Under the pieces are notes generated by a model. The model searched no databases. It saw only the letters and a list, made by a program, of their open reading frames with translations, and was not told where the DNA came from. A program made the translations under genes and the position numbers. From assembly GCF_043290135.1 (NCBI RefSeq), contig NC_134707.1, forward strand, positions 79,502,987-79,566,986: a DNA stretch of 64,000 nucleotides, read 5' to 3'. This DNA comes from Rhipicephalus microplus. Lineage: Eukaryota > Arthropoda > Arachnida > Ixodida > Ixodidae. Each line of letters begins with the position of its first letter. Positions within the stretch are counted from its first letter, which is position 1. Positions 10,289-22,800 of the stretch are shown piece by piece.

Positions 10289-11136
10289 TGAAATTTTTAT
10301 TAGTTTTCATATTTAGTCGTGAGGTTCATTGTATACTGAATGCTGGCGACTGCCTGGCTCGAAAACGTTGGTTTATTGGAGTTTTGCGCAGACAACAGTC
10401 CTAAAGAAAAGACTCCTACGTGTGACCGTGTTCCCCAGTGGCGCAATTGGTTAGCGCACGGTACCTTTACGAAAGTTCTCGTGAGCTATGCCGGAGTTGT
10501 GAGTTTGAGCCTCACCTGGGGAATAGAATTTTCATTAGTTTTCATATTTAACCTTGAGGTTAATTGTATACTCAATGCTGGCGACTGCCTGGCTCGAAAA
10601 CATTTGTTTACTGGAGGTGTGTGTAGACAACAGTCCTAAAGGAAACACTCTTACGTGCAACCGTGTTCCCAAGTTGCGCAATTGGTTAGCGCACAATACT
10701 TATACGACAGTTCTCGTGAGCTATGCCGGGGTTGTGAGTTCGAGCCTCACCTGGGGAATGAAATTTTTATTAGTTTTCATATTTAGTCGTGAGGTTCATT
10801 GTATACTGAATGCTGGCGACTGCCTGGCTCGAAAACGTTTGTTTACTGGAGTTTTGCGCAGACAACAGTCCTAAAGGAAAGACTCCTACGTGTGACCGTG
10901 TTTCCCAGTGGCACAATCGGTTAGCGCACGGTACCTTTACGAAAGTTCTCGTGAGCTATGCCGGAGTTGTGAGTTTGAGCCTTACCTGGGGAATGGAATT
11001 TTCATTAGTTTTCATATTTAACCTTGAGGTTAATTGTATACTCAATGCTGGCGACTGCCTGGCTCGGAAACATTTGTTTACTGGAGTTGTGTGGAGACAA
11101 CAGTCGTAAAGGAAACCCTCTTACGGGCAACCGTGT

Positions 11137-11228
11137 TCCCCAGTGGCGCAATTGGTTAGCGCACGGTACTTATCCGACAGTTCTCGTGAGCTATGCGCGG
11201 GTTGAGAGTTCGAGCCTCACCTGGGGAA
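11137..11228 (+). pseudogene. UAU module with C37 and broken anticodon stem
   Basis: The loop is C-T-TAT-C and the 3' stem strand is TGCGC. Its duplicate is 11607-11698; 47191 has A37 but the same TGCGC. Confidence 0.65.
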
Positions 11229-13245
11229 TGAAATTTTTATTTGTTTTTCTATTTAGTCATGAGGTTAATTGTATACTCAATGCTGGCGACTGCCTGGCTC
11301 GAAAACATTTGTTTACTGGAGGTGTGTGTAGACAACAGTCCTAAAGGAAACACTCTTACGTGCAACCGCGTTCCCCAGTGGCGCAATTGGTTAGCGCACG
11401 GTACCTTTACGAAAGTTCTCGTGAGCTATGCCGGAGTTGTGAGTTTGAGCCTTACCTGGGGAATGGAATTTTCATTAGTTTTCATATTTAACCTTGAGGT
11501 TAATTGTATACTCAATGCTGGCGACTGCCTGGCTCGGAAACATTTGTTTACTGGAGTTGTGTGGAGACAACAGTCGTAAAGGAAACCCTCTTACGGGCAA
11601 CCGTGTTCCCCAGTGGCGCAATTGGTTAGCGCACGGTACTTATCCGACAGTTCTCGTGAGCTATGCGCGGGTTGAGAGTTCGAGCCTCACCTGGGGAATG
11701 AAATTTTTATTTGTTTTTCTATTTAGTCATGAGGTTAATTGTATACTCAATGCTGGCGACTGCCTGGCTCGAAAACATTTGTTTACTGGAGGTGTGTGTA
11801 GACAACAGTCCTAAAGGAAACACTCTTACGTGCAACCGCGTTCCCCAGTGGCGCAATTGGTTAGTGCACGGTACTTATACGACAGTTCTCGTGAGCTATC
11901 CTCGGGTTGTGAGTTCGAGCCTCACCTGGGGAATGAAATTTTTATTAGTCTTCATATTTAGTCATGAGGTTAATTGTATACGCAATGCTGGCGACTGCCT
12001 GGCTCGAAAACATCTGTTTACTGGAGGTTTGTGTAGACAACAGTCGTAAAGGAAACACTCTAACGTGAAACCGTGTTCCCCAGTGGCGCAATTGGGTAGC
12101 GCACGGTACTTATACGACAGTTCTGGTGAGCTATGCCGGGGTTGTGAGTTTGAGCCTCACCTGGGGAATGAAATTTTTATTAGTTTTCATATTTAGTCAT
12201 GAGGTTAATTGTATACTCAATGCTGGCGACTGCCTGGCTCGAAAACATTTGTTTACTGGAGGTGTGTGTAGACAACAGTCCTAAAGGAAACACTCTTACG
12301 TGAAACCGTGTTCCCCAGTGGCGCAATTGGTTAGCGCACGGTACTTATACGACAGTTCTCGTCAGCTATGTCGAGGTTGTGAGTTCGAGACTCACCTGTG
12401 GAATAAAATTTTTATTAGTTTTCATATTTAGTCATGAGGTTAAATGTATACTCGATATTGGCGACAGCCTGGCTCGAAAAAATTTGTTTACTGGAGTTTT
12501 GTGCAGACAACAGTCCTAAAGGAAAGACTCCTACGTGCGACCGTGTTCCCCAGTGGCGCAATTGGTTAGCGCACGGTACTTACACGACAGTTCTCGTGAG
12601 CTATGCAGGGGTTGTGAGTTTGAGCCTCGCCTGGGGAGTGAAATTTTTATTAGTTTTCATATTTAGCCATGAGGTAATTGTATACTCAATGCTGGCGACT
12701 GTCTGGCCCGAAAACATTTGTTTACTGGAGTTGTGTGTAGACAACAGTCCTAAAGGAAACACTTTTACGTGCAACCGTGTTCCCCGGTGGCGCAATTGGT
12801 TAGCGCTGAATTTATAGGACAGTTCTCGTGAGCTATGCCGGGGTTGTGAGTTTGAGCTTCGCCTGGGGAGTGAAATTTTCATTAGTTTTCATATTTAGCC
12901 ATGAGGTAATTGTATACTCAATGCTGGCGACTGCCTGGCCCGAAAACATTTGTTTACTGGAGTTGTGTGTAGACAACAGTCCTAAAGGAAACACTTTTAC
13001 GTGCAACCTTGTTCCCCAGTGGCGCAATTGGTTAGCGCTGTATTTATAGGACAGTTCTCGTGAGCTATGCTGGGGTTGTGAGTTCGAGCCTCACCTGGAG
13101 AATGAAATTTTCATTAGTTTTCATATTTAGTCATGAGGTTAATTGTATACTCAATGCTGGCGACTGCCTGGCTCGAAAACGTTTGTTTACTAGAGTTGTG
13201 TGGAGACAACAGTCCTAAAGGAAACACTCTTACATGCGACCGTGT

Positions 13246-13337
13246 TATCCAGTGGCGCAATTGGTTAGCGCACGGTACTTATACGACAGTTCTCGTGAGC
13301 TATGCCGGGGTTGTGAGTTCGAGCCTCACCTGGGGAA
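13246..13337 (+). tRNA. tRNA-Ile-TAT: UAU module with acceptor TATCCAG
   Basis: A2 faces G71 and U3 wobbles with G70; the rest is consensus with T5. The same allele is at 16524 and 48830. Confidence 0.6.
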
Positions 13338-13715
13338 TGAAATTTTTATTAGTTTTCATATTTAGTCGTGAGGTTCATTGTATACTGAATGCTGGCGACT
13401 GCCTGGCTCGAAAACGTTTGTTTACTGGAGTTTTGCGCAGACAACAGTCCTAAAGGAAAGACTCCTACGTGTGACCGTGTTCCCCAGTGGCGCAATTGGT
13501 TAGCGCACGGTACCTTTACGAAAGTTCTCGTGAGCTATGCCGGAGTTGTGAGTTTGAGCCTCACCTGGGGAATGGAATTTTCATTAGTTTTCATATTTAA
13601 CCTTGAGGTTAATTGTATACTCAATGCTGGCGACTGCCTGGCTCGAAAACATTTGTTTACTGGAGGTGTGTGTAGACAACAGTCCTAAAGGAAACACTCT
13701 TACGTGCAACCGTGT

Positions 13716-13807
13716 TCCCCAGTGGCGCAATTGGTTAGCGCACGGTACTTATACGACAGTTCTCGTCAGCTATGCCGAGGTTGTGAGTTCGAGACTCACC
13801 TGTGGAA
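13716..13807 (+). tRNA. tRNA-Ile-TAT: UAU module with A44 and C4/T69 mismatch
   Basis: Representative of a frequent lineage: variable loop AGGTT, T loop TTCGAGA, acceptor CTGTGGA (one mismatch) and intron CTCGTCAGCT. Others include 16994, 20506, 26120, 27057, 31501, 32202, 36646, 38282, 40629, 49300 and 60546. A44 is what I recall in the vertebrate gene. Confidence 0.6.
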
Positions 13808-14649
13808 TGAAATTTTTATTAGTTTTCATATTTAGTCATGAGGTTAAATGTATACTCAATGCTGGCGACTGCCTGGCTCGAAAAAATTTGTTTACTGGAA
13901 TTTTGCGCAGACAACAGTTCTAAAGGAAAAACTCCTACGTGCGACCGTGTTCCCCAGTGGTTCAATTGGTTAGCGCACGGTACTTACACGACAGTTCTGG
14001 TGAGCTATGCCGGGGTTGTGAGTTTGAGCCTCGCCTGGGGAGTGAAATTTTTATTAGTTTTCATATTTAGCCATGAGGTAATTGTATACTCAATGCTGGC
14101 GACTGCCTGGCCCGAAAACATTTGTTTACTGGAGTTGTGTGTAGACAACAGTCTTAAAGGAAACACTTTTACGTGCAACCGTGTTTCCCAGTAGCGCAAT
14201 TGGTTAGCGCTGAATTTATAGGACACTTCTCGTGAGCTATGCCGGGGTTGTGAGTTTGAGCCTCGCCTGGGGAGTGAAATTTTCATTAGTTTTCATATTT
14301 AGCCATGAGGTAATTGTATACTCAATGCTGGCGACTGCCTGGCCCGAAAACATTTGTTTACTGGAGTTGTGTGTAGACAACAGTCCTAAAGGAAACACTT
14401 TTACGTGCAAACGTGTTCCCCAGTGGCGCAATTGGTTAGCGCTGTATTTATAGGACAGTTCTCGTGAGCTATGCTGGGGTTGTGAGTTCGAGCCTCACCT
14501 GGGGAATGAAATTTTCATTAGTTTTCATATTTAGTCATAAGCTTAATTGTATACTCAATGCTGGCGACTGCCTGGCTCGAAAACATTTGTTTACTAGAGT
14601 TGTGTGGAGACAACAGTCCTAAAGGAAACACTCTTAAGTGCGACCGTGT

Positions 14650-14741
14650 TCCCCAGTGGCGCAATTGGTTAGCGCACGGTACTTATACGACAGTTCTCGT
14701 GACCTATGCCGGGGTTTTGAGTTCGAGCCTCACCTGGGGAA
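14650..14741 (+). tRNA. tRNA-Ile-TAT: UAU module with T49
   Basis: Only the outermost T-stem pair is lost (T49 against C65); the intron reads GTGACCT. Same allele at 2229, 17928, 50234, 53747 and 55856, and at 3169 and 6918 together with T9. Confidence 0.65.
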
Positions 14742-15119
14742 TGAAATTTTTATTAGTTTTCATATTTAGTCATGCGGTTAATTGTATACTCAATGCTGGT
14801 GACTGCCTGGCTCGAAAACATTTGTTTACTGGAGTTGTGTGTAGACAACAGTCTTAAAGGAAAGACTTCTACGTGCGACCGTGTTCCCCAGTGGCGCAAT
14901 TGGTTAGCGCACGGTACTTATACGACAGTTTTCGTGAGCTATGCCGGGGTTCTGAGTTCGAGCCTCACCTGGGGAACGAAACTTTTATTAGTTTTCAATA
15001 TTAGTCATGAGGTTAATTGTATACTCAATGCTGGCGACTGCCTGGCTCGAAAACATTTGTTTACTGGAGGTGTGTGTAGACAACAGTCCTAAAGGAAACA
15101 CTCTTACGTGCAACCGCGT

Positions 15120-18100
15120 TCCCCAGTGGCGCAATTGGTTAGTGCACGGTACTTATACGACAGTTCTCGTGAGCTATCCTCGGGTTGTGAGTTCGAGCCT
15201 CACCTGGGGAATGAAATTTTTATTAGTCTTCATATTTAGTCATGAGGTTAATTGTATACGCAATGCTGGCGACTGCCTGGCTCGAAAACATCTGTTTACT
15301 GGAGGTTTGTGTAGACAACAGTCGTAAAGGAAACACTCTAACGTGAAACCGTGTTCCCCAGTGGCGCAATTGGGTAGCGCACGGTACTTATACGACAGTT
15401 CTGGTGAGCTATGCCGGGGTTGTGAGTTTGAGCCTCACCTGGGGAATGAAATTTTTATTAGTTTTCATATTTAGTCCTGAGGTTAATTGTATACTCAATG
15501 CTGGCGACTGCCTGGCTCGAAAACATTTGTTTACTGGAGGTGTGTGTAGACAACAGTCCTAAAGGAAACACTCTTACGTGAAACCGTGTTCCCCAGTGGC
15601 GCAATTGGTTAGCGCACGGTACTTATACGACAGTTCTCGTCAGCTATGTCGAGGTTGTGAGTTCGAGACTCACCTGTGGAATAAAATTTTTATTAGTTTT
15701 CATATTTAGTCATGAGGTTAAATGTATACTCGATATTGGCGACAGCCTGGCTCGAAAAAATTTGTTTACTGGAGTTTTGTGCAGACAACAGTCCTAAAGG
15801 AAAGACTCCTACGTGCGACCGTGTTCCCCAGTGGCGCAATTGGTTAGCGCACGGTACTTACACGACAGTTCTCGTGAGCTATGCAGGGGTTGTGAGTTTG
15901 AGCCTCGCCTGGGGAGTGAAATTTTTATTAGTTTTCATATTTAGCCATGAGGTAATTGTATACTCAATGCTGGCGACTGTCTGGCCCGAAAACATTTGTT
16001 TACTGGAGTTGTGTGTAGACAACAGTCCTAAAGGAAACACTTTTACGTGCAACCGTGTTCCCCGGTGGCGCAATTGGTTAGCGCTGAATTTATAGGACAG
16101 TTCTCGTGAGCTATGCCGGGGTTGTGAGTTTGAGCTTCGCCTGGGGAGTGAAATTTTCATTAGTTTTCATATTTAGCCATGAGGTAATTGTATACTCAAT
16201 GCTGGCGACTGCCTGGCCCGAAAACATTTGTTTACTGGAGTTGTGTGTAGACAACAGTCCTAAAGGAAACACTTTTACGTGCAACCTTGTTCCCCAGTGG
16301 CGCAATTGGTTAGCGCTGTATTTATAGGACAGTTCTCGTGAGCTATGCTGGGGTTGTGAGTTCGAGCCTCACCTGGAGAATGAAATTTTCATTAGTTTTC
16401 ATATTTAGTCATGAGGTTAATTGTATACTCAATGCTGGCGACTGCCTGGCTCGAAAACGTTTGTTTACTAGAGTTGTGTGGAGACAACAGTCCTAAAGGA
16501 AACACTCTTACATGCGACCGTGTTATCCAGTGGCGCAATTGGTTAGCGCACGGTACTTATACGACAGTTCTCGTGAGCTATGCCGGGGTTGTGAGTTCGA
16601 GCCTCACCTGGGGAATGAAATTTTTATTAGTTTTCATATTTAGTCGTGAGGTTCATTGTATACTGAATGCTGGCGACTGCCTGGCTCGAAAACGTTTGTT
16701 TACTGGAGTTTTGCGCAGACAACAGTCCTAAAGGAAAGACTCCTACGTGTGACCGTGTTCCCCAGTGGCGCAATTGGTTAGCGCACGGTACCTTTACGAA
16801 AGTTCTCGTGAGCTATGCCGGAGTTGTGAGTTTGAGCCTCACCTGGGGAATGGAATTTTCATTAGTTTTCATATTTAACCTTGAGGTTAATTGTATACTC
16901 AATGCTGGCGACTGCCTGGCTCGAAAACATTTGTTTACTGGAGGTGTGTGTAGACAACAGTCCTAAAGGAAACACTCTTACGTGCAACCGTGTTCCCCAG
17001 TGGCGCAATTGGTTAGCGCACGGTACTTATACGACAGTTCTCGTCAGCTATGCCGAGGTTGTGAGTTCGAGACTCACCTGTGGAATGAAATTTTTATTAG
17101 TTTTCATATTTAGTCATGAGGTTAAATGTATACTCAATGCTGGCGACTGCCTGGCTCGAAAAAATTTGTTTACTGGAATTTTGCGCAGACAACAGTTCTA
17201 AAGGAAAAACTCCTACGTGCGACCGTGTTCCCCAGTGGTTCAATTGGTTAGCGCACGGTACTTACACGACAGTTCTGGTGAGCTATGCCGGGGTTGTGAG
17301 TTTGAGCCTCGCCTGGGGAGTGAAATTTTTATTAGTTTTCATATTTAGCCATGAGGTAATTGTATACTCAATGCTGGCGACTGCCTGGCCCGAAAACATT
17401 TGTTTACTGGAGTTGTGTGTAGACAACAGTCTTAAAGGAAACACTTTTACGTGCAACCGTGTTTCCCAGTAGCGCAATTGGTTAGCGCTGAATTTATAGG
17501 ACAGTTCTCGTGAGCTATGCCGGGGTTGTGAGTTTGAGCCTCGCCTGGGGAGTGAAATTTTCATTAGTTTTCATATTTAGCCATGAGGTAATTGTATACT
17601 CAATGCTGGCGACTGCCTGGCCCGAAAACATTTGTTTACTGGAGTTGTGTGTAGACAACAGTCCTAAAGGAAACACTTTTACGTGCAAACGTGTTCCCCA
17701 GTGGCGCAATTGGTTAGCGCTGTATTTATAGGACAGTTCTCGTGAGCTATGCTGGGGTTGTGAGTTCGAGCCTCACCTGGGGAATGAAATTTTCATTAGT
17801 TTTCATATTTAGTCATAAGCTTAATTGTATACTCAATGCTGGCGACTGCCTGGCTCGAAAACATTTGTTTACTAGAGTTGTGTGGAGACAACAGTCCTAA
17901 AGGAAACACTCTTAAGTGCGACCGTGTTCCCCAGTGGCGCAATTGGTTAGCGCACGGTACTTATACGACAGTTCTCGTGACCTATGCCGGGGTTTTGAGT
18001 TCGAGCCTCACCTGGGGAATGAAATTTTTATTAGTTTTCATATTTAGTCATGCGGTTAATTGTATACTCAATGCTGGTGACTGCCTGGCTCGAAAACATT

Positions 18101-18397
18101 TGTTTACTGGAGTTGTGTGTAGACAACAGTCTTAAAGGAAAGACTTCTACGTGCGACCGTGTTTCCCAGTGGCGCAATTGGTTAGCGCACGGTACTTATA
18201 CGACAGTTTTCGTGAGCTATGCCGGGGTTCTGAGTTCGAGCCTCACCTGGGGAACGAAACTTTTATTAGTTTTCAATATTAGTCATGAGGTTAATTGTAT
18301 ACTCAATGCTGGCGACTGCCTGGCTCGAAAACATTTGTTTACTGGAGGTGTGTGTAGACAACAGTCCTAAAGGAAACACTCTTACGTGCAACCGTGT
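15120..18397 (+). repeat. 14-module block, second copy (3278 bp)
   Basis: Modules: 15120 i, 15355 i, 15590 i, 15825 V, 16059 Xa, 16291 Xb, 16524 i, 16759 k, 16994 i, 17229 V, 17463 Xa, 17695 Xb, 17928 i, 18163 i. Few differences seen from the first copy, e.g. C15476 for A12198 and G17505 for C14227. Confidence 0.87.
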
Positions 18398-18864
18398 TCC
18401 CCAGTGGCGCAATTAGTTAGCGCACGGTACTTTTACGACAGTTCTCGTCAGCTATGCCAAGGTTGTGAGTTCGAGACTCACCTGTGGAATGAAATTTTTA
18501 TTAGTTTTCATAATTAGTCATGAGGTTAAATGTATACTCAATGCTGGCGACTGCCTCGCTCGAAAAAATTTGTTTACTGTAGTTTTGCGCAGACAACAGT
18601 CCTAAAGGAAAGACTCCTACGTGCGACCGTGTTCCCCAGTGGCGCAATTGGTTAGCGCTGAATTTATAGGACAGTTCTCGTGAGCTATGCCGGGGTTGTG
18701 AGTTTGAGCCTCGCCTGGGGAGTGAAATTTTCATTAGTTTTCGTATTTAGCCATGAGGTAATTGTATACTCAATGCTGGCGACTGCCTGGCCCGAAAACA
18801 TTTGTTTACTGGAGTTGTGTGTAGACAACAGTCCTAAAGGAAACACTCTTACGTGAAACCGTGT

Positions 18865-18956
18865 TCCCCAGTGGCGCAATCGGTTAGCGCACGGTACTTA
18901 TGCGACAGTTCTCGTGAGCTATGCCGGGGTTGTGAGTTCGAGCCTCACCTGGGGAA
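18865..18956 (+). pseudogene. UAU module with G37 and split terminator
   Basis: The loop is C-T-TAT-G: the purine at 37 is kept but A is lost. D loop AATCGGTTA. All stems pair. The leader T-run is TTCTT. Copies: 23076, 28457, 33602, 37812, 51171, 54684, 56793. A37 is normally required for t6A in tRNA-Ile. Confidence 0.65.
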
Positions 18957-19099
18957 TGAAATTCTTATTAGTTTTCATTATTAGTCATGAGGTTAATTGT
19001 ATACTCAATGCTGGCGACTGCCTGGCTCGAAAACATTTGCTTAATGGAGGTGTGTGTAGACAACAGTCCTAAAGGAAACACTTTTACGTGCGACCGTGT

Positions 19100-19191
19100 T
19101 CCCGAGTGGCGCAATTGGTTAGCGCACGGTACTTATACGACAGTTCTCGTGAGCTATGCCGGGGTTGTGAGTTCGAGCCTCACCTGGGGAA
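19100..19191 (+). tRNA. tRNA-Ile-TAT: UAU module with G5/G68 mismatch
   Basis: Acceptor TCCCGAG is the only defect; the T5 is intact. Copies: 23311, 28692, 33837, 38047, 39689, 43209, 51406, 54919, 57028, 59136, 63124. Confidence 0.6.
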
Positions 19192-19565
19192 TGAAATTTT
19201 TATTAGTTTTCATATTTATACATGAGGTAATTGTATACTCAATGCTGGCGACCGCCTGGCCCGAAAACATTTGTTTACTGGAGTTGTGTGTAGACAACAG
19301 TCCTAAAGGAAACACTTTTACGTGCAACCGTGTTCCCCAGTGGCGCAATTGGTTAGCGCTGAATTTATAGGACAGTTCTCGTGAGCTATGCCGGGGTTGT
19401 GAGTTTGAGCCTCGCCTGGGGAGTGAAATTTTCATTAGTTTTCATATTTAGCCATGAGGTAATTGTATACTCAATGCTGGCGACTGCCTGGCCCGAAAAC
19501 ATTTGTTTACTAGAGTTGTGTGGAGACAACAGTCCTAAAGGAAACACTCTTACGTGCGACCGTGT

Positions 19566-19657
19566 TCCCCAGTGGCGCAATTGGTTAGCGCACGGTACTT
19601 ATACGACAGTTCTCGTGAGCTATGCCGGGGTTGTGAGTTCGAGCCTCACGTGGGGAA
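19566..19657 (+). tRNA. tRNA-Ile-TAT: UAU module with G7/G66 mismatch
   Basis: CTCAC is followed by GTGGGGA, losing the last acceptor pair. Otherwise consensus; copy at 46486. Confidence 0.62.
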
Positions 19658-19800
19658 TAAAATTTTTATTAGTTTTCATATTTAGTCATGAGGTTAATTG
19701 TATACTCAATGCTGGCGACTGCCTGGCTCCAAAACATTTGTTTACTGGAGTTGTGTGTAGACCACAGTCCTAAAGGAAAGACTTCTACGTGCGACCGCGT

Positions 19801-19892
19801 TCCCCAGTGGCGCAATTGGTTAGCGCACGGTACTTATACGACAGTTCTCGTGAGCTATGCCGGGGTTGTGAGTTCGAGCCTCACCTGGGGAA
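19801..19892 (+). tRNA. tRNA-Ile-TAT: tRNA-Ile(UAU), clean copy
   Basis: Consensus gene with A73 and T5. It is preceded by the spacer variant GACCGCGT. Confidence 0.87.
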
Positions 19893-22800
19893 TAAAATTT
19901 TTATTAGTTTTCATATTTAGTCGTGAGGTTCATTGTATACTGAATGCTGGCGACTGCCTGGCTCGAAAACGTTTGTTTACTGGAGTTTTGCGCAGACAAC
20001 AGTCCTAAAGGAAAGACTCCTACGTGTGACCGTGTTTCCCAGTGGCGCAATCGGTTAGCGCACGGTACCTTTACGAAAGTTCTCGTGAGCTATGCCGGAG
20101 TTGTGAGTTTGAGCCTCACCTGGGGAATGAAATTTTCATTAGTTTTCATATTTAACCTTGAGGTTAATTGTATACTCAATGCTGGCGACTGCCTGGCTCG
20201 GAAACATTTGTTTACTGGAGTTGTGTGGAGACAACAGTCGTAAAGGAAACCCTCTTACGGGCAACCGTGTTCCCCAGTGGCGCAATTGGTTAGCGCACGG
20301 TACCTTTACGAAAGTTCTCGTGAGCTATGCCGGAATTGTGAGTTTGAGCCTCACCTGGGGAATGGAATTTTCATTAGTTTTCATATTTAACCTTGAGGTT
20401 AATTGTATACTCAATGCTGGCGACTGCCTGGCTCGAAAACATTTGTTTACTGGAGGTGTGTGTAGACAACAGTCCTAAAGGAAACACTCTTACGTGCAAC
20501 CGTGTTCCCCAGTGGCGCAATTGGTTAGCGCACGGTACTTATACGACAGTTCTCGTCAGCTATGCCGAGGTTGTGAGTTCGAGACTCACCTGTGGAATGA
20601 AATTTTTATTAGTTTTCATATTTAGTCATGAGGTTAAATGTATACGCAATGCTGGCGACTGCCTGGCTCGAAAACATCTGTTTACTGGAGGTTTGTGTAG
20701 ACAACAGTCGTAAAGGAAACACTCTAACGTGAAACCGTGTTCCCCAGTGGCGCAATTGGGTAGCGCACGGTACTTATACGACAGTTCTGGTGAGCTATGC
20801 CGGGGTTGTGAGTTTGAGCCTCACCTGGGGAATGAAATTTTTATTAGTTTTCATATTTAGTCATGAGGTTAATTGTATACTCAATGCTGGCGACTGCCTG
20901 GCTCGAAAACATTTGTTTACTGGAGGTGTGTGTAGACAACAGTCCTAAAGGAAACACTCTTACGTGAAACCGTGTTCCCCAGTGGCTCAATTGGTTAGCG
21001 CACGGTACTTATACGACAGTTCTCGTCAGCTATGTCGAGGTTGTGAGTTCGAGACTCACCTGTGGAATAAAATTTTTATTAGTTTTCATATTTAGTCATG
21101 AGGTTAAATGTATACTCGATATTGGCGACAGCCTGGCTCGAAAAAATTTGTTTACTGGAGTTTTGCGCAGACAACAGTCCTAAAGGAAAGACTCCTACGT
21201 GCGACCGTGTTCCCCAGTGGCGCAATTGGTTAGCGCACGGTACTTACACGACAGTTCTCGTGAGCTATGCAGGGGTTGTGAGTTTGAGCCTCGCCTGGGG
21301 AGTGAAATTTTTATTAGTTTTCATATTTAGCCATGAGGTAATTGTATACTCAATGCTGGCGACTGTCTGGCCCGAAAACATTTGTTTACTGGAGTTGTGT
21401 GTAGACAACAGTCCTAAAGGAAACACTTTTACGTGCAACCGTGTTCCCCGGTGGCGCAATTGGTTAGCGCTGAATTTATAGGACAGTTCTCGTGAGCTAT
21501 GCCGGGGTTGTGAGTTTGAGCTTCGCCTGGGGAGTGAAATTTTCATTAGTTTTCATATTTAGCCATGAGGTAATTGTATACTCAATGCTGGCGACTGCCT
21601 GGCCCGAAAACATTTGTTTACTGGAGTTGTGTGTAGACAACAGTCCTAAAGGAAACACTTTTACGTGCAACCTTGTTCCCCAGTGGCGCAATTGGTTAGC
21701 GCTGTATTTATAGGACAGTTCTCGTGAGCTATGCTGGGGTTGTGAGTTCGAACCTCACCTGGAGAATGAAATTTTCATTAGTTTTCATATTTAGTCATAA
21801 GCTTAATTGTATACTCAATGCTGGCGACTGCCTGGCTCGAAAACATTTGTTTACTAGAGTTGTGTGGAGACAACAGTCCTAAAGGAAACACTTTTACGTG
21901 CAACCTTGTTCCCCAGTGGCGCAATTGGTTAGCGCACGGTACTTACACGACAGTTCTCGTGAGCTATGCCGGGGTTGTGAGTTTGAGCCTCGCCTGGGGA
22001 GTGAAATTTTTATTAGTTTTCATATTTAGCCATGAGGTAATTGTATACTCAATGCTGGCGACTGCCTGGCTCGAAAACATTTGTTTACTGGAGTTGTGTG
22101 TAGACAACAGTCTTAAAGGAAACACTTTTACGTGCAACCGTGTTTCCCAGTAGCGCAATTGGTTAGCGCTGAATTTATAGGACAGTTCTCGTGAGCTATG
22201 CCGGGGTTGTGAGTTTGAGCCTCGCCTGGGGAGTGAAATTTTCATTAGTTTTCATATTTAGCCATGAGGTAATTGTATACTCAATGCTGGCGACTGACTG
22301 GCCCGAAAACATTTGTTTACTGGAGTTGTGTGTAGACAACAGTCCTAAAGGAAACACTTTTACGTGCAACCGTGTTCCCCAGTGGCGCAATTGGTTAGCG
22401 CTGTATTTATAGGACAGTTCTCGTGAGCTATGCTGGGGTTGTGAGTTCGAGCCTCACCTGGGGAATGAAATTTTCATTAGTTTTCATATTTAGTCATAAG
22501 CTTAATTGTATACTCAATGCTGGCGACTGCCTGGCTCGAAAACATTTGTTTACTGGAGGTGTGTGTAGACAACAGTCCTAAAGGAAACACTCTTACGTGC
22601 AACCGTGTTCCCCAGTGGCGCAATTAGTTAGCGCACGGTACTTTTACGACAGTTCTCGTCAGCTATGCCAAGGTTGTGAGTTCGAGACTCACCTGTGGAA
22701 TGAAATTTTTATTAGTTTTCATAATTAGTCATGAGGTTAAATGTATACTCAATGCTGGCGACTGCCTCGCTCGAAAAAATTTGTTTACTGTAGTTTTGCG

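Larger units (their letters stand above)
8439..11841 (+). repeat. Partial third copy of block 1, then a mixed segment
   Basis: Modules: 8561 i, 8793 k, 9028 i, 9263 V, 9497 Xa, 9729 Xb, 9962 i, 10197 I follow block 1 in order. Then 10432 k, 10667 i, 10902 k, 11137 i, 11372 k, 11607 i. The last four include a two-unit, 470-bp tandem duplication. Confidence 0.83.
11842..15119 (+). repeat. 14-module block, first copy (3278 bp)
   Basis: Modules: 11842 i, 12077 i, 12312 i, 12547 V, 12781 Xa, 13013 Xb, 13246 i, 13481 k, 13716 i, 13951 V, 14185 Xa, 14417 Xb, 14650 i, 14885 i. Limits are set at module starts; homology with the next copy begins about 115 bp earlier. Confidence 0.87.
18398..22608 (+). 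repeat. 18-module block
   Basis: Modules: 18398 k, 18633 Xa, 18865 i, 19100 i, 19334 Xa, 19566 i, 19801 I, 20036 k, 20271 k, 20506 i, 20741 i, 20976 i, 21211 V, 21445 Xa, 21677 Xb, 21910 V, 22144 Xa, 22376 Xb. Opens with the A18 UUU module that also opens the next blocks; 20741-21677 repeats part of the 14-module block. Confidence 0.85.

Noticed and set aside
12601..12882. Minus-strand open frames of 64-116 aa (MKISLPRRGSNSQPRHSS type)
   Set aside because: Reverse reading of the tRNA and spacer; present only where deletions remove stops; no independent coding signal.
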